From: Chloroflexota bacterium
Lineage (GTDB): Bacteria; Chloroflexota; Anaerolineae; CG2-30-64-16
Reading direction: 5' to 3'
Assembly: GCA_029555885.1 (NCBI GenBank)
Contig: JAKPQT010000139.1
Coordinates: 1-24,622 of the forward strand
Length of the DNA stretch: 24,622 bases
Shown here: piece after piece, positions 12,914 to 21,813 of the stretch
Position numbering within the stretch: the first letter of the stretch is position 1
Layout: each line of letters begins with the position of its first letter
Program-made: the position numbers and the translations under genes
Notes under the pieces: model-generated
Databases searched by the model: none
Seen by the model: only the letters and a program-made list of their open reading frames with translations
Told to the model about the DNA's origin: nothing

Positions 12914-13147
12914 ATGCCCGAACAGCCCTTTACCTGGCAACCCTCTGAAATCTACACGGTCACTAACGCGACCCGTGAGAACTTCCTGCTCGAACTGGAG
13001 AGCGGGCGGCTGCGGCTCGACGCAGGTCATTCCATCCGGCTGACCGGCGACGCGCTGCAACATCCGCAAGTCATGGAGCTCTCCAAGGCCGGCAAGCTCC
13101 AGGTCGAGAAATTCAACTGGCGCAAGAGGAAGGATGCCAAGCGATAA
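12914..13147 (+). CDS. 77-residue conserved-looking orphan overlapping polA
   Basis: I do not recognise a family. The soluble peptide begins MPEQPFTWQPSEIYTVTNAT and ends in a basic tail (KFNWRKRKDAKR). The middle, with FLLELESGRLRLDAGHSIRL then a short helix and MELSKAGKLQVEKF, looks like a small beta-rich domain. ATG 12914 has GGAG 8 nt upstream, and the promoter at 12851-12879 rules out the longer frame. Its stop overlaps the polA start by 14 nt, so polA translation is probably coupled to it. Being first in an operon with polA and argS suggests housekeeping use, but no function can be assigned. Confidence 0.82.
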   Translation: MPEQPFTWQPSEIYTVTNATRENFLLELESGRLRLDAGHSIRLTGDALQHPQVMELSKAGKLQVEKFNWRKRKDAKR

Positions 13148-16025
13148 CGCGACCGCGGTGCAGCCCGGCTCCGGCGCCGGCAAGCTGGTGCTCATCGACG
13201 GGCACAGCCTCGCGTTCCGGGCCTTCCATGCGCTGCCGCCCAATCTGACCTCCCCCGGGGGCGAGCTCACCAACGCCGTCTACGGTTTCACCTCCATGCT
13301 GCTGAACGTCCTGCGCGAGCAGCAGCCGAACTATGTGGCCGTCGCGTTCGATCTGGGCCGCACGTTCCGGCACGACATGTACGAGGGCTACAAGGGCCAT
13401 CGCGCGCGGATGCCGGACGAGCTAATCTCGCAGGTCGAGCGCATCAAGCAAATCGTCACCGCGCTGAACATCCCCATCTTCACCGCAGAGAACTTCGAGG
13501 CAGATGACGTGCTGGCGACGCTGGCGAAGCAGGCCGCAGCAGAGGGTGTCCAGAGCCTGATTGTCACGGGCGACCGCGACATCCTGCAGGTCGTCGACGA
13601 CCGCATCCACGTGCTGACGTCCGGCCGCGTCTTCTCCGACACCATCATCTATGACCCGCAGAGCGTCGAGGCGAAGTATGAACTCAGGCCCGACCAACTG
13701 CTGGACCTGAAGGCGCTCCTGGGCGACAAGTCGGATAACATCCCCGGCGTCAAGGGCATCGGGGAAAAGGGCGCGACCGAGCTGCTTAAGAAGTATGGCT
13801 CGCTCGACGCCGCATACGCGCACATCGACGAAGTCACGCCCGCACGGCTCAAGACCGCACTGGAGGCCGGCCGCGCGGATGCCGAGTTGAGCCGCAACCT
13901 GGGCCGCATCATCACGGACGTGCCCATCCGGCTGGATCTCGACGCCTGCCAGACGCAGGATTATGACCGCGACCAGGTGATTGCCCTGTTTCAGGACCTG
14001 GCCTTCCGTTCGCTGGTGGAGAAGCTGCCGCCGTCCACCCCGCGGCCCATCAGCGCGCGCCCGCTCGACCCCCGCGCCACAGAGGAAGGGGAGCCGCCCC
14101 CCGCGGGCAGCGAGGCGAATCAGATGGCGCTGTTCGAGATGACGCCCGACCTGATGGCGCAGCCCGCCAGCGTGACCCCTGCCGACGCAGCCGGCGTCTC
14201 CGACGTGCTAATGGTCGTCACCGAGTCTGCACTGGCGGAAGTGGCGGCGCAGCTCACGGCCAGCCGGCAGTTTGCCTTCGACACCGAAACGACCGGCACT
14301 GACCCGTACTCGGCCGACCTGGTGGGCGTGTCCGTCGCATGGGGACCGAGCCTGGGGCAGGCCGCCTACATCCCGCTGCGGCACTTCGACACGCCCGGCT
14401 TGCCGTGGGAGACCGTCGCCGCCGCACTGCAACCCGCGTTCGCCAACCCGGAAATCGACAAGATTGCGCACAACATCAGCTATGATCTCGGCATCCTCAA
14501 CCGCGCGGGGCTGAAAGTCGAAAGTCCCATCGTGGATACGATGGTCGCGGCCTGGTTGATCGACCCCGGAATGCGCGGGCTGGGCCTGAAAGACCTGGCC
14601 TGGACGCGGCTGCGGACGGAGATGACGCGCATCACCGACCTGCTTGGCACGGGCAAGACGCAGATCACAATGGACCAGGTGCCTGCGGCCGCGGCCACGG
14701 CCTATGCCGGCGCGGATGCCGCCGTCACGCTCCAGCTTGCACAGGTCCTTCTGCCCGAAGTGGAGGAAAAGGGGCTGGCCCACCTGTTCCGCGACATCGA
14801 GATGCCGCTGGCGCCCGTCCTCGTGGCGATGGAGGCGGCCGGCGTCAAGGTGGATGTACCGTTCCTGCGCCAGATGTCCGTGGACCTGACCGCGCGGCTG
14901 CAGAAGCTGGAGCGGAGCATCCAGGAACTCGCCGGCTACGCGTTCAACGTCAACTCGACGCAGCAGCTCTCCGACGTGCTGTTCGGCAAGCTGGGCCTGC
15001 CGACCGAGGGGCTGAAAAAGACGCAGGCGGGCGGCTACTCCACCGCGGCGGATGTGCTGGAGGGGCTACGCGGGCGGCACGAAATCATCGACCTCATCCT
15101 CGAACAGCGGGTGCTCAGCAAGCTCCTGGGCACCTACGTGGACGCGCTGCCCAACCTCGTCAACCCGCGCACCGGCAGAATCCATACCTCGTTTAACCAG
15201 GCAGGCGCGGAGACGGGACGCCTCAGCTCCACCAACCCGAATCTCCAGAACAGCCCCATCCGCAGCGAAGTGGGCCGGGAGATCCGGCGGGCATTTATCG
15301 CGGAGGAGGGCAATGTCATCCTCTCCGCAGATTACTCGCAGGTGGAGCTGCGCATCCTGGCCCACATCACGCAAGACGAATACCTGCTGGCCGCCTTCGC
15401 ACGGGGCGAGGACATTCACGCCAGCGCGGCCTCGAAGGTCTACGGCGTGCCGCTGAACCAGGTCACGAAGGAGCAGCGCGCGGTCGCCAAGATGATGAAC
15501 TTCGCGACGTCGTACGGCGTGACCGCGTTTGGCCTGGCGCAGCGCACCGGCCTGAGCCGCCATGAGGCCGAGCAGTTCATGAACCGCTATTTCGGGACGT
15601 ATCCCGGCGTGAAGCGGTACATCGAGGAAACGAAGGAGCTGGCGCGGCAACAGGGTTATGTCGAGACGCTGCTGGGCCGCCGCCGCTACTTCCCGGTGCT
15701 CAAGACCACCGCGACCACGCAGCAGGCCTACAACATGCGGCAGGCGGCGGAACGCGCGGCCATCAACCATCCCATTCAGGGCACGGCCGCGGACATCATC
15801 AAGATTGCCATGATCGCGCTGCACCGGCGTCTGCAGGAGGGCGGCTACCGCGCGCGGCTGACGCTCCAGGTGCACGACGAGCTCGTGCTGGAAGTGCCGC
15901 GCGAGGAACTGGCGACCGTGGCCCGGCTGGTCGAGGAAACGATGGAAGGCGCGTATGAGCTGCGCGCTGCGCTCAAGGTAGACCTCGAGGCAGGACCCAA
16001 CTGGTACGAACAGGAGCCATTGTGA
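13134..16025 (+). CDS. polA: DNA polymerase I with intact 5' nuclease and proofreading domains
   Basis: A 963-residue family A polymerase for Okazaki-fragment maturation and repair. The 5'-3' nuclease occupies about residues 15-305 (LIDGHSLAFRAF, FEADDVLATLA, TGDRDILQ, GDKSDNIPGVKGIGEKGATE). The 3'-5' exonuclease keeps its acidic residues: FDTETTG (D383, E385), HNISYDLGIL and YAGADAAVTLQL, so proofreading is probably active. The polymerase domain has SADYSQVELR (D733), O-helix RAVAKMMNFATSYG and QVHDELVLEVP (D915). In the O-helix ATS replaces the GLI of E. coli NFGLIYG, while the K, F and Y positions remain. GAGGAAGG precedes the ATG; it overlaps the upstream orphan by 14 nt and argS by 4 nt. 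Confidence 0.97.
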   Translation: MPSDNATAVQPGSGAGKLVLIDGHSLAFRAFHALPPNLTSPGGELTNAVYGFTSMLLNVLREQQPNYVAVAFDLGRTFRHDMYEGYKGHRARMPDELISQVERIKQIVTALNIPIFTAENFEADDVLATLAKQAAAEGVQSLIVTGDRDILQVVDDRIHVLTSGRVFSDTIIYDPQSVEAKYELRPDQLLDLKALLGDKSDNIPGVKGIGEKGATELLKKYGSLDAAYAHIDEVTPARLKTALEAGRADAELSRNLGRIITDVPIRLDLDACQTQDYDRDQVIALFQDLAFRSLVEKLPPSTPRPISARPLDPRATEEGEPPPAGSEANQMALFEMTPDLMAQPASVTPADAAGVSDVLMVVTESALAEVAAQLTASRQFAFDTETTGTDPYSADLVGVSVAWGPSLGQAAYIPLRHFDTPGLPWETVAAALQPAFANPEIDKIAHNISYDLGILNRAGLKVESPIVDTMVAAWLIDPGMRGLGLKDLAWTRLRTEMTRITDLLGTGKTQITMDQVPAAAATAYAGADAAVTLQLAQVLLPEVEEKGLAHLFRDIEMPLAPVLVAMEAAGVKVDVPFLRQMSVDLTARLQKLERSIQELAGYAFNVNSTQQLSDVLFGKLGLPTEGLKKTQAGGYSTAADVLEGLRGRHEIIDLILEQRVLSKLLGTYVDALPNLVNPRTGRIHTSFNQAGAETGRLSSTNPNLQNSPIRSEVGREIRRAFIAEEGNVILSADYSQVELRILAHITQDEYLLAAFARGEDIHASAASKVYGVPLNQVTKEQRAVAKMMNFATSYGVTAFGLAQRTGLSRHEAEQFMNRYFGTYPGVKRYIEETKELARQQGYVETLLGRRRYFPVLKTTATTQQAYNMRQAAERAAINHPIQGTAADIIKIAMIALHRRLQEGGYRARLTLQVHDELVLEVPREELATVARLVEETMEGAYELRAALKVDLEAGPNWYEQEPL

Positions 16026-17743
16026 TTCGCAACGACATCGCGGAAGTTGTGCGACGGGGCATCGCGGCTGCACAAGAGAGCGGCGGCCTGCCCGCCTTCG
16101 AAATCCCCACCGTCGAGATCGGGCGTCCCAAAGACCTGAAGCACGGTGACTATGCCGCCAGCATCGCCATGCAGCTCGCTAAGCCTGCGCGCATGGCGCC
16201 CCTGGCGATTGCCCAGGCCATTACGGCGCACCTGCCGGCACATCCCGCGCTCGGGGAGGCGCAGGTGCTCCCGCCGGGCTTCATCAATTTCCGGCTGAGC
16301 GATGCCTGGCTGGCCGGCCAGGTGGCCGAAATCGAAGCCAGCGGCGGGCAGTATGGCGACATCGACCTGGGCCGCGGCCAGACGTGCCAGGTGGAGTTCA
16401 TCAGCGCGAACCCCACCGGCCAGCTCCACATGGGGTCCGCCCGCAATGCCGTGCTGGGCGACAGCCTCGGCAACCTGCTGGCGGCTGCGGGCTGGCAGGT
16501 GCAGCGCGAGTATTACGTCAATGACGCGGGCACGCAGATGCGTACCTTCGCGGAAACCATACTTCTGCGTTACAAGCAGGCGCTCGGCCTCGACGCGCCG
16601 CTGGACAAGCAGCACTACCAGGGCGCAGACGTCATCGACCTGGCGCGCGAGATCGTGGCCGAATACGGCGATCGCTTCCTGGATATGCCGGAGGAGGAAG
16701 CCATCACCGAGCTGCGCGAGATCGGGCTGGCGAAGGTACTGGCCGGCATCCGGCAGACCGTCGAACGGCTGCGCATCCACTTCGACTGCTGGTACTCGGA
16801 GGCCAGCCTGTACGAGCCGGGCGGCCGGTTCGAGCACGTGCTCAACTACCTGCGCAACATCAACATGACCACGCACCGCGATGGCGCGGAGTGGCTGCTG
16901 ACCAGCGAGATGGGCTCCGACCGGGATGAGGTCATCGTCCGGTCGACCGGCCAGCCGGGCTACTACGCCTCCGACATCGCCTATCATTACGACAAGTTCG
17001 TCCTCCGCGGCTTCGACCGGGTCATCGATGTATGGGCGGTGGACCACCAGAACCAGGCCCGCCGGATGCCCTACCTGATGAAGGCGCTCGGCCTGGACCC
17101 GCAGCGGCTGGACATTCTGCTCTACGATATCGTGCGCCTCTACCGCGACGGCCAGGAAGTCAAGCTGTCCAAGCGGTCGGGCAATGTCATCACCATCGAC
17201 GAAGTTGTGGACGAGGTCGGCGTAGATGCAGTGCGCTTCCTGCTGCTGACCCGCTCCAATCAGGCGGTCATGGACTTCGACCTGAACCTGGCCGTCGCGC
17301 AGAAGGACGAGAATCGGGCCTTCTACGTCCAATATGCGCACGCGCGTATGGCGAGCATCCTGCGCAAGGCCGCCGAACGCGGCTTCCCGGCCGCGCGCTG
17401 GGCCGGCGGCAACCTCGACCTGCTGCGCCATCCCGCGGAGCTGACCTTGCTCCGCAAGATGGCCGACCTGTCCGAGGTCATCGAACGGGCCGTGCTGGAC
17501 CTCGCGCCGCACAACCTGGCCTTCTATGCGCAAGACCTGGCAAAGTTGTTCCACGCCTTCTACCGCGACTGCCGGGTCCTGCCGGGCAAGGACGATGACG
17601 CGGCCGCTGAAGACGCCGCTGCACCGGAGACCGAAGTCACTGCCGAGCTGAGCGAGGCGCGGCTGCGCCTGGTCGCAGCAACCAAATCGGTCTTCGCGCG
17701 GGTCCTCGGCCTGCTCGGCGTCAACGCGCCGGAAAGCATGTGA
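16022..17743 (+). CDS. argS: Arginyl-tRNA synthetase
   Basis: A 573-residue class I synthetase. The N-terminal tRNA D-loop-binding domain (about 1-110) contains GDYAASIAMQLAK and ends PPGFINFRLSDAWL. The HIGH motif is ANPTGQLHMGSARNA (H136-M-G-S139, Ser for the last His) and the KMSKS loop is VKLSKRSGN (K381 onward). The family segment EYYVNDAGTQM is present, and the C-terminal anticodon-binding DALR-type helical domain includes FYVQYAHAR. An acidic Ala-rich insert (GKDDDAAAEDAAAPETE) sits in the last domain. GTG 16022 has AGGAG 5 nt upstream and overlaps the polA stop (GTGA), so translation is coupled. Confidence 0.97.
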   Translation: MIRNDIAEVVRRGIAAAQESGGLPAFEIPTVEIGRPKDLKHGDYAASIAMQLAKPARMAPLAIAQAITAHLPAHPALGEAQVLPPGFINFRLSDAWLAGQVAEIEASGGQYGDIDLGRGQTCQVEFISANPTGQLHMGSARNAVLGDSLGNLLAAAGWQVQREYYVNDAGTQMRTFAETILLRYKQALGLDAPLDKQHYQGADVIDLAREIVAEYGDRFLDMPEEEAITELREIGLAKVLAGIRQTVERLRIHFDCWYSEASLYEPGGRFEHVLNYLRNINMTTHRDGAEWLLTSEMGSDRDEVIVRSTGQPGYYASDIAYHYDKFVLRGFDRVIDVWAVDHQNQARRMPYLMKALGLDPQRLDILLYDIVRLYRDGQEVKLSKRSGNVITIDEVVDEVGVDAVRFLLLTRSNQAVMDFDLNLAVAQKDENRAFYVQYAHARMASILRKAAERGFPAARWAGGNLDLLRHPAELTLLRKMADLSEVIERAVLDLAPHNLAFYAQDLAKLFHAFYRDCRVLPGKDDDAAAEDAAAPETEVTAELSEARLRLVAATKSVFARVLGLLGVNAPESM

Positions 17744-17745
17744 CG

Positions 17746-17925
17746 GCTGGAAGCTGGATATTGGAAGCTGGAAGCAGGAAACTGGAAGCTGGCCGTGCTC
17801 TGCTACGAAGATGCTAATCCGTAGCGTAGGGCCTTGTGCCCGTCAGAGCGCCCACAAGCGGCTATATGCTCTTGAACCATCGGTTCCCAGCTTCCAGCTT
17901 CCAGCATCCAGCATCCGGCTTCCGG
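17746..17925. repeat. Inverted heptamer arrays (GCTGGAA / TTCCAGC) after argS
   Basis: The left array at 17746-17794 consists of seven 7-bp units: gctggaa, gctggat, attggaa, gctggaa, gcaggaa, actggaa, gctggcc. About 90 nt further on, 17884-17925 holds six units of the reverse complement: ttcccag, cttccag, cttccag, catccag, catccgg, cttccgg. The two could form a long imperfect hairpin. This fills the gap between argS and the SH3b lipoprotein gene. No protein-coding signal is seen between the arrays. Confidence 0.85.
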
Positions 17926-17952
17926 CCCCTACTCTGACTCTAAAGGTGTGAG

Positions 17953-18747
17953 ATGCAAGGCAAACATGTGCCTTTTGTGGCGCTGGCAGTGCTGCTGCTT
18001 GCCACCCTGGCGTGCGGCGGGTTCCAGGTGCGCGTGACGCCCACGCCCGCGCCGCCGACGACTGCGGCTGAAGCCGAACTGAACCGGGCCACCGACACGC
18101 CTGCGGTCCAGGGTGAGAGCAACGAGCCGGCCAGCACGCCCGTGCCCTCCGACGGGCTGGCGACGCCGACCAACACGCCCACCGTTGCCCCCGTAGTTGC
18201 GGGCATGGCCCCAGGCGCCAATGTGCGCGTGACGGCGTCGGGCGGCGTCAACGTGCGCGCCGAACCGAGCGCCAGGGCGCAACAACTGGGCCGCTTCAAC
18301 GTCAATACGAACCTGACAATACTCGAAGGGCCGCAGCAGGCCGACAACTACACCTGGTGGCGTGTGGATAACGGGGCCGGTCTGGTCGGCTGGGTCGCCA
18401 GCGGGCCGGAGAATGACCCGTGGCTCGTGCCAGCAGTGGCGGCCGCGACGGCGGCCCCCGCGCCCACCGTCGAGACGCCGGGCGCACCGAAGCCGGTCAA
18501 CCGTGATATCAAAGTGGGTGACCGCGTGCAGGTGACAACGGAGCAGGGCCAGGTGCTCACCGTGCGCAACGACGCCGGTACCAGCGCCGTACCCGTTGCG
18601 CGCGTGCTGCGCGGCACGCTCTTCACGGTCAAGGGCGGTCCCATCAAGCAGGACAACTTCACGTGGTGGGAGCTGGAAGGCGACAAGCTGAAGGGCTGGG
18701 CCGCTGAGGGTGACGGCACAACGCGCTGGCTGACGCCCGTTGAGTAA
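17953..18747 (+). CDS. Lipoprotein with two SH3b domains
   Basis: A 264-residue exported lipoprotein: lipobox LLATLACGG with Cys21, a Thr/Pro-rich linker (about 25-85), then two bacterial SH3 modules. The first begins near GGVNVRAEPSARAQQLGRF and runs to TWWRVDNGAGLVGWVASG and WLVP; the second runs from QVLTVRNDAGTSAVPVARVL to FTWWELEGDKLKGWAAEG and RWLTPVE. SH3b domains usually bind cell-wall or protein ligands, so a surface-binding role is likely; no catalytic domain is present. The ATG has AAGGTG close upstream. The stop codon TAA (18745-18747) lies inside the first heptamer of the repeat that follows. Confidence 0.88.
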   Translation: MQGKHVPFVALAVLLLATLACGGFQVRVTPTPAPPTTAAEAELNRATDTPAVQGESNEPASTPVPSDGLATPTNTPTVAPVVAGMAPGANVRVTASGGVNVRAEPSARAQQLGRFNVNTNLTILEGPQQADNYTWWRVDNGAGLVGWVASGPENDPWLVPAVAAATAAPAPTVETPGAPKPVNRDIKVGDRVQVTTEQGQVLTVRNDAGTSAVPVARVLRGTLFTVKGGPIKQDNFTWWELEGDKLKGWAAEGDGTTRWLTPVE

Positions 18748-18811
18748 CGAGTAAGGAGTAACGAGTAATCACGCGTCTTACTCGTTACTCCTTACTCCTT
18801 ACTCGTCACTC
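18742..18811. repeat. Heptamer-phased palindrome (GAGTAAC / GTTACTC) between convergent genes
   Basis: Four 7-bp units (GAGTAAC, GAGTAAG, GAGTAAC, GAGTAAT, 18742-18769), a 7-bp centre CACGCGT, then five complementary units (CTTACTC, GTTACTC, CTTACTC, CTTACTC, GTCACTC, 18777-18811). The arms pair over about 27 bp with one mismatch. It spans the whole gap between the SH3b gene and the convergent RNase gene and supplies the former's stop codon. It may terminate transcription from both sides. Confidence 0.9.
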
Positions 18812-18812
18812 A

Positions 18813-20219
18813 TCAGAACTCGAAGCTCTGTCCCCGTTCGGGCACGGTGACCTGCCGGAAGCCCTGCTGGCGCAGCTTCTCGGCCAGCGTGAAGGCGCCG
18901 TTCGTCTCGCCATGCACCAGGAAAGTGTGCTGTAACCGCGGGCCGTTAGCCGGCCCCGCCCAGGTAATCAGCTCGCGCTGGTCGGCATGGGCGCTGTAAC
19001 CTTCGATGGACGCCACGCGCGCCCGCACATCATATTCCTCACCGAAAATCTTCACCCGGCGCTCCCCTTCCTGGATGCGCCGGCCGAGCGTGTTCTCCGC
19101 CTGGAAGCTGACGATCAAGATGGTATTATCGCTGTCCTCGATGTTGTTCTTCAGGTGATGGAGGATGCGCCCATTTTCAGCCATGCCGTTCGCGCTGATG
19201 ATGACCATCGGCCCGTTCATGTAGTTCAGTTGCTTGCTGCGGACGGCCTCGCGCACATACTCGATGTTGGGGGCATCGAAGGGATTCTGCCGCCGGCCCT
19301 CGCCAAGGAACTGCCGCGTCTCCTCATCCCACTCCTCCGGGTGCATCCTGAAGACCTCGGTCGCGCTGACCGCCAGCGGGCTATCCACGAAGATGGGCAC
19401 GGTCGGGATATCGCCGTCCGACTCCAGGTCGTTGAGCGTGTAGACCAGCTCCTGGGTGCGCCCGACTGCAAAACTGGGAATGATGACCTTGCTGCGGCGC
19501 TTGGCCGCATCGCGCACGATATCGCGCAGCTTCTTGCGGGCTTCCTCACGCGCCTGGTGCAACCGGTCCCCGTAAGTGCTCTCCAAGATAAGAATGTCCG
19601 CAGGCTCGGGCAGCTCCGGATCGTTCAGAATCGCCATGCCCGTCCGGCCCACGTCGCCGCTGAAGACGAGCCGCCATTCCTTGCCCGTCGCGAACTCCTT
19701 GATATCCAGCGTCACGAATGTGGAGCCGAGGATATGGCCCGCATTGGAGAAGGTCGCCCGCACGCCGTCCGCGACGGTGACGGGCCGGTGCAGCCCCACG
19801 CCCACAAACTGCTCGAGGGACCTCTGGGCATCGGCCTTTGTGTACAGGGGTGCAATAGGCGGCTGGCCGTCGCGGCGGCGCTTCTTGTTGACGAAATCCG
19901 CGTCGCTTTCCTGGATGTGGCCGCTGTCGAGCAGCATGTAGACGCTCAGATTGCGCGTGGCCGCAGTACACCAGATGTTGCCCTGAAACCCCTGCTTGAC
20001 GATATTGGGGATATTGCCGGAATGGTCGATGTGGGCGTGGCTCAGGACCAATGCGTCGATGGTCTTCGGATCGAATGGGAAGTTAAGGTTGCGCCGGTAA
20101 GTTTCTTCGCGGCGGCCTTGATACAGGCCGGTGTCGAGCAGGATGCGCTGGTCATTCACCTCGATGAGATGCATGGAGCCCGTGACTTCGCGGGCCGCGC
20201 CGTGGAATGTGATACGCAA
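18813..20219 (-). CDS. Metallo-beta-lactamase / beta-CASP ribonuclease
   Basis: A 468-residue RNA-processing nuclease of the CPSF73/YSH1-like beta-CASP group. Motif 2 is [12 protein letters not shown] (H61, H63, D65, H66), further metal ligands lie in NAGHILGS and FSGDVGR, and beta-CASP elements are [43 protein letters not shown] and [13 protein letters not shown], ending [16 protein letters not shown]. It is expected to cut or trim RNA with two zinc ions in the cytoplasm. The best start is TTG 20219 (GGAGG 7 nt upstream; peptide then begins [14 protein letters not shown]); the longer frame to 20429 crosses a hairpin and the VWA gene end. The MoxR-VWA pair lies upstream on the same strand. 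Confidence 0.93.
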   Translation of the reverse strand: MRITFHGAAREVTGSMHLIEVNDQRILLDTGLYQGRREETYRRNLNFPFDPKTIDALVLSHAHIDHSGNIPNIVKQGFQGNIWCTAATRNLSVYMLLDSGHIQESDADFVNKKRRRDGQPPIAPLYTKADAQRSLEQFVGVGLHRPVTVADGVRATFSNAGHILGSTFVTLDIKEFATGKEWRLVFSGDVGRTGMAILNDPELPEPADILILESTYGDRLHQAREEARKKLRDIVRDAAKRRSKVIIPSFAVGRTQELVYTLNDLESDGDIPTVPIFVDSPLAVSATEVFRMHPEEWDEETRQFLGEGRRQNPFDAPNIEYVREAVRSKQLNYMNGPMVIISANGMAENGRILHHLKNNIEDSDNTILIVSFQAENTLGRRIQEGERRVKIFGEEYDVRARVASIEGYSAHADQRELITWAGPANGPRLQHTFLVHGETNGAFTLAEKLRQQGFRQVTVPERGQSFEF

Positions 20220-20260
20220 GACGATCCCTCCTTCAATGCAAAACCAAACGGAAAGCACAA

Positions 20261-20285
20261 CGGGGCAGGCGCCAGGCCTGCCCCG
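20261..20285 (-). terminator. GC-rich hairpin between VWA and RNase genes
   Basis: CGGGGCAGGC and GCCTGCCCCG form a perfect 10-bp stem with loop GCCAG. On the minus strand it follows the VWA gene by about 60 nt; the tail TTGTGCTTT is only moderately T-rich. The stem core GGGGCAGGC is the same as in the hairpin at 10612-10638. Confidence 0.55.
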
Positions 20286-20343
20286 ACAGATCACCTTATG
20301 ACCGGTCTCCGACCAAGTCACAGCCCACCGTGCCGCGCCCGGC

Positions 20344-21723
20344 CTACCGCTGGACGAGCAGCCTGTCCACCGCCGCGGCCAGCTCAGCCAACGTGCCCAC
20401 CTGCAGGATGCTGCTGCAGTAAGGCGCATACTTGAGCATATCGCTGTCGCCCGTCGTCCACAGCATCGGCGGCTCCGGGTTGAGCCAGATCATCTGCCGC
20501 GAACGCCGCGCCAGGCGGCCAAACAAGTCCAGCCGCGGATCGTTGTAGTTGTTGCGCCCGTCGCCCACGACGATGAATGTCGTCCGGCTGTCCACCGTGT
20601 CCAGGTAGTCGTGCGTGAATTCCTCGAGGCTATGCCCCAGATCCGTATTGTAATAGCCTGAGGGCATCCGTAGCAAAACATCGGAGACCGCCTCGCGTGC
20701 CTCCTTGCTCTCGAAGTCAGGCGAGATGAATTCGAGCCGGTCGATGAACGCGAACGCGTGGGTCTTGCTAATCTGGTCCTGCATGGCATAGATGAGGCTG
20801 AGCATCAGCTCGCTGGCCGGGCGCATGGAGGTGCTGATATCGCAGACGACAACGAGCTTGGGCTTGAGATGGCGGTCGCGGTGCTTGAGGTCGATCGGCA
20901 CGCTGCCGTGCTTCAGGTTCGCGCGGATGGTGGCCTTCGCATCGAGCTGGCCGGTCTTCGCCCGCTTCTGGCGGAGCGCCACGCGGCTGCGCAGCATCTG
21001 CGCCAACCGGCGCACTTCCTTGCGCAGCAGGTCCATGTCGCGGTCGGAGAGCGCGTTGAAGGGCCGGTTGAGCAGCCCCTCGAGCTGGTCGTTGGGCCGC
21101 TGCTCGGCCATGTTCTCCGCGATTTTCTGCCCGGCGAACTGGCGCACCTGCTCCTGCATCGCCTGCTGGTTGGCCTGGAGAATCTGGCGCATCTGGTCGA
21201 GCCGCTGCTTGTTCATGCCCATCTGCGCGAGGAGTTCCTGGAGCTTCTGCAGCGCCTCCCGCACTTGCTTGAACTTGAGCGCCTGGGCCATGCGGCGCGC
21301 CATCCATTCGCGCTGGCGCAGGTCGTCCGCGCGATTCAGCCCGACCATCTGGCCGAGCCGCTCCATTTCCTCCTGGCTTAATGGCTCGCCCTTGACCAGC
21401 CGCTCGATCATCCGACGGAGCTGCTCGGTAAACTGCTTGAGCGCCTCTGCCAGCATCTGCCCTTCTTCAGGCGTCAGGTCTTGCGCCATGTTCAGCATGG
21501 GCGGCGCATCCGAGCTATCGAAGAACAGCGGGAACAGCTCATCGAAGGTGCCCTGGTCGTGGGCCTCCTTGACGAGGGTTGCGCGCAGGCTCAGGCGAAA
21601 GGCCTCCCGGTCCGCGATGCCCAACTCCTCGACCGCACGGAACGCGTCCGCGCTCTCGGCCAGGCTGACCCGCACCCCGCCCCCCCGCAGCGCGGAGATA
21701 AACTTGACGATGCGATCGTCCAT
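20344..21723 (-). CDS. VWA-domain protein, CoxE-like
   Basis: A 459-residue protein. The N-terminal two-thirds is helical and charged, with a Gln/Met-rich stretch (about 150-215, [20 protein letters not shown] and onward) likely to be coiled coil. The C-terminal von Willebrand A domain carries the MIDAS motif D295-I-S-T-S ([10 protein letters not shown]), the downstream Thr/Asp elements ([30 protein letters not shown]), and ends at the LVQR terminus. Such proteins act with MoxR-type AAA+ ATPases in metal insertion or assembly of enzyme complexes, and the MoxR gene lies directly upstream. The ATG has GGGGAG 6 nt upstream. Its client enzyme is not in the window. Confidence 0.9.
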   Translation of the reverse strand: MDDRIVKFISALRGGGVRVSLAESADAFRAVEELGIADREAFRLSLRATLVKEAHDQGTFDELFPLFFDSSDAPPMLNMAQDLTPEEGQMLAEALKQFTEQLRRMIERLVKGEPLSQEEMERLGQMVGLNRADDLRQREWMARRMAQALKFKQVREALQKLQELLAQMGMNKQRLDQMRQILQANQQAMQEQVRQFAGQKIAENMAEQRPNDQLEGLLNRPFNALSDRDMDLLRKEVRRLAQMLRSRVALRQKRAKTGQLDAKATIRANLKHGSVPIDLKHRDRHLKPKLVVVCDISTSMRPASELMLSLIYAMQDQISKTHAFAFIDRLEFISPDFESKEAREAVSDVLLRMPSGYYNTDLGHSLEEFTHDYLDTVDSRTTFIVVGDGRNNYNDPRLDLFGRLARRSRQMIWLNPEPPMLWTTGDSDMLKYAPYCSSILQVGTLAELAAAVDRLLVQR

Positions 21724-21743
21724 AAGTGACTCCCCTTGGTATC

Positions 21744-21813
21744 GCGGGTGACCAGTAATGAGTAACGAGTCAAACAGCGAATTACTACTTACTCATGACT
21801 CTTTACTCGTCAG
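21744..21813. repeat. Degenerate heptamer-type inverted repeat between MoxR and VWA genes
   Basis: AATGAGT-AACGAGT (21757-21770) faces ATTACTACTTACTCATGACT and CTTTACTCGTCAG (21781-21813). The units (GAGTAAC/TTACTC type) are the same family as at 18742-18811 but more diverged, so pairing is imperfect. It occupies the 86-nt gap between the two genes. Confidence 0.65.

Noticed and set aside
15845..17554. 569-codon open frame on the minus strand
   Set aside because: Antisense to argS and the end of polA, with no recognisable domain.
17746..17925. CRISPR array
   Set aside because: Units are 7 bp, contiguous and inverted in the second half; no 25-40 bp repeats with unique spacers and no cas genes.
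18987..20435. 482-codon open frame on the plus strand
   Set aside because: Antisense to the beta-CASP nuclease, whose catalytic motifs are clear.
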